In this document: piece after piece, positions 51,982 to 60,522 of the stretch | Position numbering within the stretch: position 1 is the stretch's first letter | How the letters are laid out: each line of letters opens with the position of its first letter | Assembly (NCBI GenBank): GCA_017477325.1 | Contig: JAFUWV010000007.1 | Location: 1-61,367 of the forward strand | Length of the DNA: 61,367 bases | Direction of reading: 5' to 3' | Source: Paludibacteraceae bacterium | GTDB lineage: Bacteria; Bacteroidota; Bacteroidia; Bacteroidales; Paludibacteraceae | Made by a program: the position numbers and the translations under genes | The notes under the pieces: generated by a model | Databases searched by the model: none | Seen by the model: the letters and a program-made list of their open reading frames with translations, nothing else | Told to the model about the DNA's origin: nothing

Positions 51982-53988
51982 ATGGCTAACAGATTAGAGA
52001 ATGGTATTACCCTCTTTGCTATCCTCTTGCTTAGTATAGGCTATTTGCAAGCAAGACCGGGGGACAGGGCGTCAATCAAGAGTTGGCGTCTTGTGAACGG
52101 TTGGAGTGTGGTGGACAGTGTGGGGGTAGATACGAGCTACATGAATCTTCCGATGCGAGATGCGATAAATGACTACTCGATATCGAACAGTTACAACGGC
52201 AACATGGTGTCGCCGCTTGAGTCGAAGCTGTTTTTCGACCGCACGGACAAGACAGGTTTTTTGTTTGCAAAAGCTTTTGACCCATTCATCATTGCCGGAG
52301 AAGACGTGCGTTTTTACAAGACAAACATAGCCTATAGTTCGATAGCGTACAAGAAAGGTTTCACGACATACAGAGAGGACAATGACCTTGACTTCAAATT
52401 TACGGGAAACGTGACTCGCAGGACTAATCTGGGTTTGACGCTGAACTACCTGAACGGAGTAGGTCACTACGACTCGCAGTCTGGTAAGCGTTTTGCCGGC
52501 AGCGTGTTCGGCTCGTACAACGGTGACCACTACTCATGCATGGGTGCTGTGACTTTCAACACTCTGTCAGCATTTGACAATGGCGGAATACAGGATGTGA
52601 CGCAGATAGGAGGTATTCTTAATCCTGAGGATATTCCCGTGAAACTGAATGCGATGGCGGGAATGAAGCATATAGCCGGAATGTGGAACCACTCGTACAG
52701 CATCTGCGTGGAGCGCGAGCGCAAGGAGACGATAAAGCCTCGCAGAGGGAGTACGGAAGAGCCCAGGGATACGATAATAATAGAGTACGTGCCGGTAACG
52801 ACATTCCGCCATGTGCTTGACATCAACCAGTCCACGCACCGGTATGTGGAGAAGACTTCGCGTCAGAACTTCTACGAGAACACCTATTTCAACACCTCTT
52901 CGACGGCAGACTCGGCTAATGTGCTGAACATACGCAACACGCTGATGGTGACTTTTGAAGAGGAGTTCAACAAGTGGCTGCATTTCGGAGCGGACGTATA
53001 TGCAAAGAACGAGTGTCAGCGGTACGGATTCCACATAGCCGACCAGACACCGCTTTACAAAGACACGGTGATAGGCAGTCTGTCGAAGTATGTGTCGAAA
53101 GGATATCTGTTGCCGGGTGATACGCTGATGGGTGGAAAGTGGGTAAACAACACCTGGGTAGGAGGCTCGCTATACAAGAACAGGGGAAAATATGTGCACT
53201 ACGGATTCAACGGAGACGTGTGTGTGGTCGGTTACAAGATAGGCGAGTTTCAGGTGAACGGACATGTTGACGGTGACTTCAAGCTGGGTAAAGATACGCT
53301 GTCGATGCGTGCGAAAGTAAGTTTCGGGAACAAGGTACCTGACTATTTCCTGCAGCACTACCGTTCGAACCACTATCAGTGGAACAACAGTTTTGACAAG
53401 ACATACGAGCTGCGTGTGCACGGAGAAGTGGCATATCCGATGAAGTATATACAGCCCCGTGCGACGGTTGATTTTGCAAACATAACGAAGTATATCTATT
53501 TCGATCAGAGCGGTATGCCGAAGCAGAACGACGGTAATATACAAGTGATAGCAGTGAATGCGCAACTGAACATTCGTGCGCCGTATTTCGGAATGGACAA
53601 TACTATAGTATGGCAGATGTCGTCGTCGGACCATATATCACTGCCGATGCTGGCGATGTACAACAATATATTCTACTACGGCACATGGTTCAGAGCGCTT
53701 GACGCCCAGATAGGAGTAGATATGCGCTTCTTCACATCGTACTATGCGCCGGTGCTGAATCCGGCCACACTGCAATTTATGGAGCAGAAGGATGTGAAGG
53801 TGGGCAACTATCCGATACTGAATGTGTATGCCAATTTCTATGTGAGGCTGCTTCACCTGAAGCTGTTTGTCCAGTTCACTCACTTCAACAAGTATTTTAT
53901 GCCCGAGATGAATTATCTGTCGATGCCCGCCTACCCATATAACCCGCCTGTGTTCCGTGCGGGTTTGGCATGGCATTTCTATAGATAG
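51982..53988 (+). CDS. Putative porin (Porin_10-like beta-barrel)
   Basis: The 668-aa protein has a signal peptide (LFAILLLSIGYLQA) and then alternating hydrophobic/polar strands with aromatic girdles over its whole length (for example FKFTGNVTRRTNLGLTLNYLNGVG), ending in FRAGLAWHFYR, a typical outer-membrane C-terminal strand. The pattern SLESKLFFDRTDKTGFLFAKAFDPFI and ITKYIYFDQ resembles the Bacteroidota Porin_10 family, about 600-700 aa. Transport specificity is unknown. It has its own promoter and no close partner; ClpC follows after 89 bases. Confidence 0.75.
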   Translation: MANRLENGITLFAILLLSIGYLQARPGDRASIKSWRLVNGWSVVDSVGVDTSYMNLPMRDAINDYSISNSYNGNMVSPLESKLFFDRTDKTGFLFAKAFDPFIIAGEDVRFYKTNIAYSSIAYKKGFTTYREDNDLDFKFTGNVTRRTNLGLTLNYLNGVGHYDSQSGKRFAGSVFGSYNGDHYSCMGAVTFNTLSAFDNGGIQDVTQIGGILNPEDIPVKLNAMAGMKHIAGMWNHSYSICVERERKETIKPRRGSTEEPRDTIIIEYVPVTTFRHVLDINQSTHRYVEKTSRQNFYENTYFNTSSTADSANVLNIRNTLMVTFEEEFNKWLHFGADVYAKNECQRYGFHIADQTPLYKDTVIGSLSKYVSKGYLLPGDTLMGGKWVNNTWVGGSLYKNRGKYVHYGFNGDVCVVGYKIGEFQVNGHVDGDFKLGKDTLSMRAKVSFGNKVPDYFLQHYRSNHYQWNNSFDKTYELRVHGEVAYPMKYIQPRATVDFANITKYIYFDQSGMPKQNDGNIQVIAVNAQLNIRAPYFGMDNTIVWQMSSSDHISLPMLAMYNNIFYYGTWFRALDAQIGVDMRFFTSYYAPVLNPATLQFMEQKDVKVGNYPILNVYANFYVRLLHLKLFVQFTHFNKYFMPEMNYLSMPAYPYNPPVFRAGLAWHFYR

Positions 53989-54077
53989 TGGCGGTGAAAA
54001 GATTTGGCATAATGCTTGCAAATATGAATAAAAGAAAATAGTAAACCTTAACAATAATCATACAAAAAAGGAGTCTT

Positions 54078-56552
54078 ATGAATTATACGAATCAGTTATA
54101 CAAGACATTACAGTATAGTCGCGAAGAAGCTTTGCGTTTGCAGAGTGCAGAGATAAAGCCCGAGCACCTGTTGCTCGGTATCTGCCGTTTTGGCAGTAGT
54201 TCTGCCACATGGCTTCTGGAGGAGGCGGGTGTTGACCTGAATCAGTTGCGAGCAGCGATAGAGCAGAACCAGGTCAAGGCGGAGATGATGCCGGAGGAGA
54301 TAAAGTATTCCCGTGAGGCGGAGCGCGTGCTGCGGATATTGGATCTTGAGACAAGAGCGTACAAATCGGACACGGCGGACATACAGCACCTGTTGATGGC
54401 GCTGTTGAAAGAAAAGATGAACAATGCGGCAATGCTGCTGAAGCAGCAGTTCGGGGTTACGTACGAGAGCATGGAGAAACTCAATCCCAAGCCTCAGCAG
54501 CAGCCACGAATGGGGGCGGGATTCACTTCGGACGAAGATGAGGACTCGCTACCCGGCCAGCCGACTCCGATGAGCGGCAGCGCCGAGCGCCAGCAGTCGT
54601 CAACCCCTGCCCTTGACGCATTCGGAGACGATGTGACAAGGGCTGCGGCAGAGGACAGACTGGACCCCGTGATAGGCCGTGATGAGGAGATAGACAGGGT
54701 GATACAGATATTGTCACGCAGGAAGAAGAACAACCCGATACTGATAGGCGAGCCCGGCGTGGGCAAGTCGGCAATAGTGGAGGGTCTGGCAATGCGAATA
54801 GTCCGTCGCGAGACAGCTCCGATACTTTTCGACAAGAGGATTGTGACACTGGATGTGGCATCGATGGTGGCTGGCACGAAGTACCGCGGTCAGTTTGAGG
54901 AACGGATGAAGGCAGTGATAACGGAGCTGAAGAAGAATCCGAACATCATACTGTTTATAGACGAGATACATACTATAATAGGTGCCGGCAACCAAGCGGG
55001 CCAACTTGATGCCGCCAATATGCTGAAGCCAGCGTTGGCCAGGGGCGAAGTGCAGTGCATAGGAGCCACGACCACAAACGAGTATCGCACAAGCATAGAG
55101 AAAGACGGTGCGCTGGAGCGCCGGTTCCAGAAGGTGATGGTAAGACCGACGACGAAGGAGGAGACCTTCCTGATACTGAAGCAACTGGCACCGCACTACA
55201 CGGCGCATCACCATGTAGAGTTCCCCGATGAAGCACTGAAAGCCTGTGTTGACCTGACAGAGCGCTACATCTCGGACCGCGTGTTCCCGGACAAAGCGAT
55301 AGATGCGATGGACGAGGTGGGAGCACGCAAGCACGTGAAGATGCCCGTCACACCACGTGAGATAAACGAGCTGAAGGACCAGATACGCCGCATAAGGAAA
55401 GAGAAAGAGGAAGTGCTGCAACAGCAGGACTTCTCGAAAGCCGTAGTGATACGGGCTCAGGAGGTGGAGCTGGAGAAGCAACTGAAGATGGAGATACGGC
55501 GTTGGGAAGACAGTCAGGAGCAGAACCAGCCGCTTGTGACACCTGACGACGTGGCGGCAGTGGTGAGCACTATGTCGGGCGTACCTCTTCAGAGGATAGC
55601 ACAGTCGGAGAACGTGAAGCTGAAGAATCTGGCAGGGGTGCTGTGCGAGAAGGTGATAGGTCAGGACGAGGCTGTGAAGACCGTGGTGCGCAGCATTCAG
55701 CGCAGCCGTGTGGGACTGAAAGACCCGCGCCGGCCGATAGGCACATTCCTGTTTCTGGGACCGACAGGTGTAGGCAAGACATATCTTGCCCAGAGTCTGG
55801 CAGAAGAGATGTTCGGAGAGAAAGACTCGCTGATACGGATAGACATGTCGGAATATATGGAGAAGCATGCAGTGTCGCTGCTGGTGGGAGCTCCTCCGGG
55901 ATATGTCGGTCATGAAGATGCCGGCAAACTGACGGAAGCTGTGCGCCGTAAACCTTACTCGATAGTGCTGTTTGACGAAATAGAGAAGGCTCATCCGGAC
56001 ATATTCAACATACTGCTCCAACTGCTTGACGAAGGCCGCCTTACCGACCGTCAGGGTCATGAGGTGAACTTCAGAAACACCATCATCATACTGACATCGA
56101 ACGTGGGTACAAGGCAGTTGAAAGACTTCGGACACGGCATAGGTTTCTCGATGAACAGTACGATAGACGACAAGGATGCCAAGGCGTTGCTCAGGAAGGC
56201 TCTGGACAAGACTTTCTCACCGGAGTTTCTGAACCGTATAGACAACATAGTTACCTTTAACCAGCTGGACGAGCAGTCGGTTGGCAAGATACTGGATATA
56301 GAGTTGCAGGAGGTGGACAAGAGGCTAAAGCCGCTTGGTTACAAGCTGAAACTGACAGATGATGTGCGCAGTCTGCTGATGAAGCGTGGCTACGATGTGC
56401 AGTACGGAGCACGGCCGATGAAGCGTGCTGTACAGAACGGACTGGAGGACATACTGACCGACTGGCTATTAAGCAACCAGCAGGAATATGACGGCGGTGA
56501 ACTGCGCGAGATATCAATAGAAACTGAGGGTGACAAGATAGTAGCAAAATAA
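54078..56552 (+). CDS. clpC: ClpC-type AAA+ unfoldase (Clp protease ATP-binding subunit)
   Basis: The 824-aa protein has an N-terminal double Clp-N repeat (about 1-145), a D1 AAA+ domain (Walker A GEPGVGKS near 222, Walker B ILFIDEIHTIIGAG), a short middle domain (about 440-500, ELKDQIRRIRKEKEEVLQ) of ClpC rather than ClpB size, and D2 (Walker A GPTGVGKT near 561, Walker B IVLFDEIEKAH). A GIGF tripeptide-loop sequence after DFGH fits the ClpP-docking loop. It unfolds proteins for ClpP. The start is preceded by AAAAAAGGAG, a strong Shine-Dalgarno sequence unusual for this phylum. Confidence 0.93.
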   Translation: MNYTNQLYKTLQYSREEALRLQSAEIKPEHLLLGICRFGSSSATWLLEEAGVDLNQLRAAIEQNQVKAEMMPEEIKYSREAERVLRILDLETRAYKSDTADIQHLLMALLKEKMNNAAMLLKQQFGVTYESMEKLNPKPQQQPRMGAGFTSDEDEDSLPGQPTPMSGSAERQQSSTPALDAFGDDVTRAAAEDRLDPVIGRDEEIDRVIQILSRRKKNNPILIGEPGVGKSAIVEGLAMRIVRRETAPILFDKRIVTLDVASMVAGTKYRGQFEERMKAVITELKKNPNIILFIDEIHTIIGAGNQAGQLDAANMLKPALARGEVQCIGATTTNEYRTSIEKDGALERRFQKVMVRPTTKEETFLILKQLAPHYTAHHHVEFPDEALKACVDLTERYISDRVFPDKAIDAMDEVGARKHVKMPVTPREINELKDQIRRIRKEKEEVLQQQDFSKAVVIRAQEVELEKQLKMEIRRWEDSQEQNQPLVTPDDVAAVVSTMSGVPLQRIAQSENVKLKNLAGVLCEKVIGQDEAVKTVVRSIQRSRVGLKDPRRPIGTFLFLGPTGVGKTYLAQSLAEEMFGEKDSLIRIDMSEYMEKHAVSLLVGAPPGYVGHEDAGKLTEAVRRKPYSIVLFDEIEKAHPDIFNILLQLLDEGRLTDRQGHEVNFRNTIIILTSNVGTRQLKDFGHGIGFSMNSTIDDKDAKALLRKALDKTFSPEFLNRIDNIVTFNQLDEQSVGKILDIELQEVDKRLKPLGYKLKLTDDVRSLLMKRGYDVQYGARPMKRAVQNGLEDILTDWLLSNQQEYDGGELREISIETEGDKIVAK

Positions 56553-56565
56553 GTTGCCAGGTGTT

Positions 56566-56597
56566 GTTGCAAATATTAAAAGTTTATTATAACTTTG
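56566..56597 (+). promoter_or_regulatory. Promoter of trxA
   Basis: GTTG (56566-56569), 20 nt, TAACTTTG (56590-56597); it lies within a longer open frame and so supports the start at 56664. Confidence 0.7.
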
Positions 56598-56663
56598 CAG
56601 CGACTAAGAGAAGGCGGCAACAAAACAGTAAACACGAGTAACATAAAAAAACAAGATAAAGAT

Positions 56664-56978
56664 ATGGTAGAAACATTGACTGATGCCAACTTCAAGGAAG
56701 CTCTGGCACAAGAGAAACCTGTGGTGGTAGATTTCTGGGCACCATGGTGTGGTCCATGCAAGATGCTGGGACCCGTGATAGATGAACTGGCAGCAGAGTA
56801 TGAAGGCAAACTGCTGGTAGGTAAAGTGAACGTTGACGAGAACGACGAGATTTGTCAGGAATACGGCATTATGAATATTCCGACGGTGCTCTTCTTCAAG
56901 AACGGCGAGTTGGTTAACCGTCATGTAGGTTTCGCCCGCAAGCCGGACATGCAGCAGAAGTTTGAAGCAATGCTCTAA
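56664..56978 (+). CDS. trxA: Thioredoxin
   Basis: From ATG 56664 the product is 104 aa, the usual thioredoxin size. The active site is [15 protein letters not shown] with redox cysteines in WCGPC, and the cis-proline is in [12 protein letters not shown]. No signal peptide, so it acts in the cytoplasm as disulfide reductant. It is separated from clpC by 111 bases with its own promoter; DUF975 follows after 46 bases. Confidence 0.97.
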   Translation: MVETLTDANFKEALAQEKPVVVDFWAPWCGPCKMLGPVIDELAAEYEGKLLVGKVNVDENDEICQEYGIMNIPTVLFFKNGELVNRHVGFARKPDMQQKFEAML

Positions 56979-57024
56979 ACAAAGAAAACACTCAACAATA
57001 CAAACAAACTAAAATTATCCTATT

Positions 57025-57813
57025 ATGAAGTACACTTATTCTGAGTATCGTCAGAAAGCGTGGGATTCGCTTTCCGGCAAGTGGGGTGCAGCCGCACTCT
57101 TGATGTTGGTCTATATGATTATAGCCGCAGTTATCTCGTCGATTGCAGGACCTACCAATGAGCCAAGCTGGCGCATGATTTTCCTGCTTCTGAATCTGGC
57201 GTTGTGGCCAATGGCCTTCTTCCTGACAGTAACATTTCTTGGTGTTGCAAAAGGAGAAGACGTGCCCAAGGTAGCAGCATTGTTTGACCCATACAAGGAC
57301 AAGGAGACATGCATCAGATTTTTCCTTGTAGAGTTTTGGAAGAATTTGTTTATATTACTATGGAGTCTGCTCTTTATTATACCGGGTATCATCAAGGCTT
57401 ACGCTTATGCACTGACAGAGTATATTGCACAGGAGAATCCGGATATGGATCCGCGCGATGCCATGAAGAAGAGCGAGGAGATGATGTACGGGCACAAATG
57501 GGAGTTGTTCGTGCTTGACCTGACCTTCATTGGCTGGTTACTGCTGTCTCTGCTTACAATGGGTTTGCTGATGCTGGTTGTTCAACCTTACATCTACACA
57601 GCTCATGCACATTTCTACCTCTCCCTGAAGGAGGAAGTAGAGCCGGTAGAAGAGAGCAGTGCAAAGGCAGAATATGCAGCAGCACAGGAGAAGTCGGCAC
57701 CCGTAGAGGAGGCTACTGCTGAATTTGCAGAGGCTAAGCCCAAAGCTCATGTAGAGGAGCCTGCGGAGGACGTGCCCGCATCAGAATCGTCGGAAGAGTC
57801 AGCAGAGAAATAA
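57025..57813 (+). CDS. DUF975 family integral membrane protein with acidic tail
   Basis: The 262-aa protein starts YTYSEYRQKAWDSLSGKWGAAALLMLVYMII and has about five hydrophobic segments up to residue 205, with the DUF975 hallmarks SLLFIIPGIIKAYAYALTEYI and ENPDMDPRDAMKKSEEMMYGHKWELF. Residues 207-262 form an Ala/Glu/Pro-rich acidic tail (VEEPAEDVPASESSEESAEK) that is probably disordered and cytoplasmic. DUF975 proteins are of unknown function. The gene ends 27 bases before a terminator hairpin. Confidence 0.85.
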   Translation: MKYTYSEYRQKAWDSLSGKWGAAALLMLVYMIIAAVISSIAGPTNEPSWRMIFLLLNLALWPMAFFLTVTFLGVAKGEDVPKVAALFDPYKDKETCIRFFLVEFWKNLFILLWSLLFIIPGIIKAYAYALTEYIAQENPDMDPRDAMKKSEEMMYGHKWELFVLDLTFIGWLLLSLLTMGLLMLVVQPYIYTAHAHFYLSLKEEVEPVEESSAKAEYAAAQEKSAPVEEATAEFAEAKPKAHVEEPAEDVPASESSEESAEK

Positions 57814-57840
57814 GTTCTCAGAGACAAAGATAAGACTACA

Positions 57841-57871
57841 AAAGAAGCACTTCATGAGGAGTGCTTCTTTT
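57841..57871 (+). terminator. Terminator after the DUF975 gene
   Basis: AAAGAAGCACT (57841-57851) pairs perfectly with AGTGCTTCTTT (57860-57870) around an 8-nt loop, ending in a T run. Confidence 0.85.
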
Positions 57872-57879
57872 GTATTTCG

Positions 57880-58103
57880 GCCGAGGATTCCTGCGTAATC
57901 CCTTTGCTTGCAGCAGGCAATCAAACAAAGAAACACTTCTTTTGATCTCCAAACAAGTTTGATCTCAACGAAGTGTTTCTTTGTGATTCTTTTATGCCGA
58001 GGATTCCTGCGTAATTCCTTTGCTTGCAGCAAGCAATCAAACAAAGAAACACTCTCATAATTACGAATAAATTCGCATTAATCGAGTGTTTCTTTGTGAT
58101 TCG
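57880..58103. repeat. Tandem duplication of a 116-bp hairpin unit at the tRNA-Arg 3' end
   Basis: Two units start with GCCGAGGATTCCTGCGTAAT at 57880 and 57996. Each has a TTGCTTGCAGCA(A/G)GCAA hairpin (57903-57920; 58019-58036) and a long hairpin with arms CAAAGAAACACT(T/C) and its complement (57927-57983 and 58042-58096). A third, diverged copy of the unit's start coincides with the 3' end of tRNA-Arg (GCCGGGATTCGAACC at 58104). The hairpin next to the tRNA can end its transcription. Confidence 0.75.
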
Positions 58104-58170
58104 GCCGGGATTCGAACCCGGGACCCACAGCTTAGAAGGCTGTTGCTCTATCCAGCTGAGCTACCGAACC
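58097..58170 (-). tRNA. tRNA-Arg (anticodon TCT)
   Basis: Acceptor GGTTCGG pairs with CCGAATC (one G-T). Anticodon stem ACAGC/GCTGT encloses CTTCTAA, giving TCT for AGA/AGG codons. D arm GCTC/GAGC, T loop GTTCGAATC. Discriminator A; CCA is not encoded. Confidence 0.95.
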
Positions 58171-58437
58171 GTCGCGTTCGGCTCTCTCGGACTCGGACTG
58201 ACTCTTTTGCTACGCTACAGAGTCATTATTGTCCTCGAGGCCCCCGCTCTCAATCTTCGAACAAAGTTCTCGATTGTGTTTTACGCTTATTGCCACGCTT
58301 TTCTTTTACGTTCGGCTCTCTCGAACGCGGACTGACCTCACTAAAGTTCGGTCATTTTAGTTCTCGAGGCCTGAAATCGCTCTTTTATGTGAGGTAACCT
58401 CACCGCGATTTCCTCCGCTCTCTTTTTTTTTCAAAAG
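58171..58437 (-). ncRNA. Repeat-containing structured leader transcribed ahead of tRNA-Arg (candidate RNA)
   Basis: A minus-strand promoter at 58444-58475 would produce about 265 nt of RNA before the tRNA. It contains two diverged copies of a 63-68 nt unit (58309-58371 and 58175-58242) beginning GGCCTCGAG and ending CGAGAGAGCCGAACG. In each the middle forms a stem (TGACTC/GAGTCA in one, TGACC/GGTCA in the other), and different arms are kept paired by changed bases. A further stem, GTGAGGTTACCTCAC inside AAATCGC/GCGATTT, is near the 5' end. No open frame of note. It could be a precursor trailer, a small RNA, or a decayed repeat. Confidence 0.45.
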
Positions 58438-58443
58438 CGACTG

Positions 58444-58475
58444 CAAAAGTACTGCAAATTTTGTAAATACACAAA
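58444..58475 (-). promoter_or_regulatory. Promoter of the tRNA-Arg leader transcript
   Basis: Minus-strand TTTG (58472-58475), 20 nt, TACTTTTG (58444-58451). Confidence 0.7.
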
Positions 58476-58491
58476 TTTTATATTACCTTTG
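58460..58491 (+). promoter_or_regulatory. Promoter of the DUF6377 gene, interleaved with the tRNA-Arg promoter
   Basis: TTTG-like TTTG (58460-58463), 20 nt, TACCTTTG (58484-58491). It overlaps the opposite promoter, so the two may compete. Transcription would start only a few nucleotides before ATG 58502. Confidence 0.7.
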
Positions 58492-58501
58492 TCTCCGAAT
58501 T

Positions 58502-60064
58502 ATGAACAAGCGGATACAAATATGGCTTTTACTGTCGGTTTGTACAGTCCTTAAAGGCTATGCCGGCAATGTGTGCGACTCACTGTTTGCAGTGTTTGAC
58601 CATGAATTGGAGAGCACTCAGGCGTATATCAGCATCAGGCAGCACCGAATAGACAGTTTGCTGCGGCTGCAATCTGTCGAGGTTGACCCGTACGACATAA
58701 ACTGTTTGCTTACGTCGGAGTATCAGCACTACAAGAGCAAAGAGGCGCGCGAGTATGTGGTAAGAAATCTTGAGAGCAGTTCAAGGAATGAGAGCCGCTA
58801 CCTGGAGTCAACAATAAGACTAGGCTTTCTGCTTGCCAGCACAGGCAACTTCAACGAAGCAAAAGATATGCTTGAGCCTCTCTCAGTCACACGCATGAAT
58901 CAGTATGAGAAGGCGGCATATTATGACTGCATGAATCACCTATATGGTGAAGCAGGTTTCTATAGCAAGACAGAGGCGATGAAGCAAGTGTATTTTCACC
59001 TTGCAGACCTGTATGACGACAGTCTGGCAGCCGTCTTGCCTGCCAATTCGGCAAGGCGCTACCGCCAGCTGGAGGCTCAGTGGCGCAATCGCAGGATGTA
59101 TGATTCATCGCTTGAGATGAACGACAGTCTGTTGATGTCAACCGAGGAATATTCCCAGGCTTATGCTTCTTATGCGTTCTGCCGCTCGGAGACATACCGG
59201 ATGATGGGAGACGAAGATATGCAACTGGAATGGCTGCTGAGGTCTGCCATAGCCGATGTGCGCAACGGAATCACAGACAACGGTTCATCATGGATGGTGG
59301 CGCAGATATGCTATAACAGGGGAGACCTCGGCAGGGCATACCGCTATATAGAATATTCGCTCAACAACTCCAATATCTATGGAGCTACACTGCGTCATGG
59401 TCAGATAGGTCCGCTGATGTCGATAATAAACAACGAATACCAGATGCGTCTGAACAAGCAGCAGCGTATGCTATATGCTTTGCTTGCCGCAGTAAGTATT
59501 CTGCTCTTTGTCCTTGCCATGCTCTTTATACTCATTCAGCACCGGAACCGCAATTTGCAGAGGCTTCACATAGAGACGGAGCAGCTTAACAGGCAGATGG
59601 CTGAGATAAACGGGCAGCTGAGTCAGACAAACATGGCCTTGCGTGAGTCGAACCACGTGAAGGAAGAGTATATAGCGCACTATTTGAATTTGTATTCGGA
59701 GTATATAGACCGTCTGAAGAGCCTTAAGCGTGACCCTGAGTTCACTCAGCGGGAGGTGGAGAGGTTTTATCAGGTGTTTGACTCCACTTTCCTAAGTCTC
59801 TATCCCGACTTTGTGGAGAAGTTTAATTCGCTGTTGCAAAGCGAGAGTCGCATAGTTCTCAAAAAGGGTGAATTGCTGAATACCGAGCTCAGGATATTTG
59901 CTCTTATAAGGCTTGGCATCACCAACTCGGCCAAGATAGCCCAACTGCTAAGATATTCGCCAAACACAATATATAATTACCGTGCAAAGATAAAGAACCA
60001 GGCACAGGGCAACCGGGACGACTTCGAAGACAGGGTGCGTCAGATAGGTACGTTTACGTTTTAG
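58502..60064 (+). CDS. DUF6377-type membrane-bound HTH regulator
   Basis: The 520-aa product has a signal/anchor start (to LKGYAG), a periplasmic TPR-like helical region (about 25-310), a transmembrane segment (LYALLAAVSILLFVLAMLFILI, about 325-346), a coiled coil (about 350-385: IETEQLNRQMAEINGQLSQT) and a cytoplasmic C-terminal domain with a helix-turn-helix, LNTELRIFALIRLGITNSAKIAQLLRYSPNTIYNYRAKIKN (about 465-505, in pieces). This is the layout of DUF6377 regulators, thought to sense envelope signals and bind DNA. Its target is not evident: no susC/susD-like locus is adjacent. Confidence 0.82.
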   Translation: MNKRIQIWLLLSVCTVLKGYAGNVCDSLFAVFDHELESTQAYISIRQHRIDSLLRLQSVEVDPYDINCLLTSEYQHYKSKEAREYVVRNLESSSRNESRYLESTIRLGFLLASTGNFNEAKDMLEPLSVTRMNQYEKAAYYDCMNHLYGEAGFYSKTEAMKQVYFHLADLYDDSLAAVLPANSARRYRQLEAQWRNRRMYDSSLEMNDSLLMSTEEYSQAYASYAFCRSETYRMMGDEDMQLEWLLRSAIADVRNGITDNGSSWMVAQICYNRGDLGRAYRYIEYSLNNSNIYGATLRHGQIGPLMSIINNEYQMRLNKQQRMLYALLAAVSILLFVLAMLFILIQHRNRNLQRLHIETEQLNRQMAEINGQLSQTNMALRESNHVKEEYIAHYLNLYSEYIDRLKSLKRDPEFTQREVERFYQVFDSTFLSLYPDFVEKFNSLLQSESRIVLKKGELLNTELRIFALIRLGITNSAKIAQLLRYSPNTIYNYRAKIKNQAQGNRDDFEDRVRQIGTFTF

Positions 60065-60087
60065 CGGTCAGTGAGATTAGATAAACT

Positions 60088-60119
60088 CTTGCATTTCCGC
60101 CAAAAAAGCAGTACTTTTG
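60088..60119 (+). promoter_or_regulatory. Promoter of the winged-helix fragment gene
   Basis: CTTG (60088-60091), 20 nt, TACTTTTG (60112-60119); places the start codon at ATG 60137. Confidence 0.6.
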
Positions 60120-60136
60120 TAGCACTTTTTGCGGCT

Positions 60137-60454
60137 ATGCAGCTATGCCTATGCCTCAAGGTAGAGAATTTCTGCGGCGGTGTACGAGTGACTATTGAAC
60201 GAACCGTATTCGTAAAACTATCGGTCAGTGATCAGACAAGTGGTCGGACTACACAGAAAAGTGTACAGAAAAGTGTACAGAAAATAGTTGATTTCCTTAG
60301 CGAGAATCCGAATATAACAACGCAAGAAATGGCTAACTTATTAGGTATAAATAGGAGTATTGTTGCTCGTCATATTAAGACCTTACAAGAAAAAGGAATT
60401 ATCCGACGTGTCGGCCCTGATAAAGGTGGTCACTGGGAGATAATCGAAAAATAG
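60137..60454 (+). CDS. Winged-helix protein resembling the C terminus of AlbA_2/AAA_4-type putative regulators (probable remnant)
   Basis: From ATG 60137 the product is 105 aa. Residues 45-105 form a winged helix, VQKIVDFLSENPNITTQEMANLLGINRSIVARHIKTLQEKGIIRRVGPDKGGHWEI (read in parts), and the segment before it holds the linker repeat QKSVQKSVQK. Together with the short strand FCGGVRVTIER this is exactly how the C-terminal end of the AlbA_2 (divergent AAA_4) putative DNA-binding proteins of Bacteroidota looks, but the 300-residue N-terminal part is absent. It may be a truncated gene or a free-standing regulator of the nuclease gene that follows after 68 bases. Confidence 0.6.
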   Translation: MQLCLCLKVENFCGGVRVTIERTVFVKLSVSDQTSGRTTQKSVQKSVQKIVDFLSENPNITTQEMANLLGINRSIVARHIKTLQEKGIIRRVGPDKGGHWEIIEK

Positions 60455-60522
60455 CATCATCTGTCCGCACCGACCGATGAGCGGGACACAAAAACACCAT
60501 AAGAAAGAAAAAGTAAAGATAT

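Noticed and set aside
54714-56135. A 473-codon open frame antisense to clpC (and similar long ones at 36615-37379 and 41612-42547)
   Set aside because: They are shadows created by the codon bias of the genes on the other strand; their products have no family motifs, no promoter and odd compositions rich in His, Arg, Cys and Leu.
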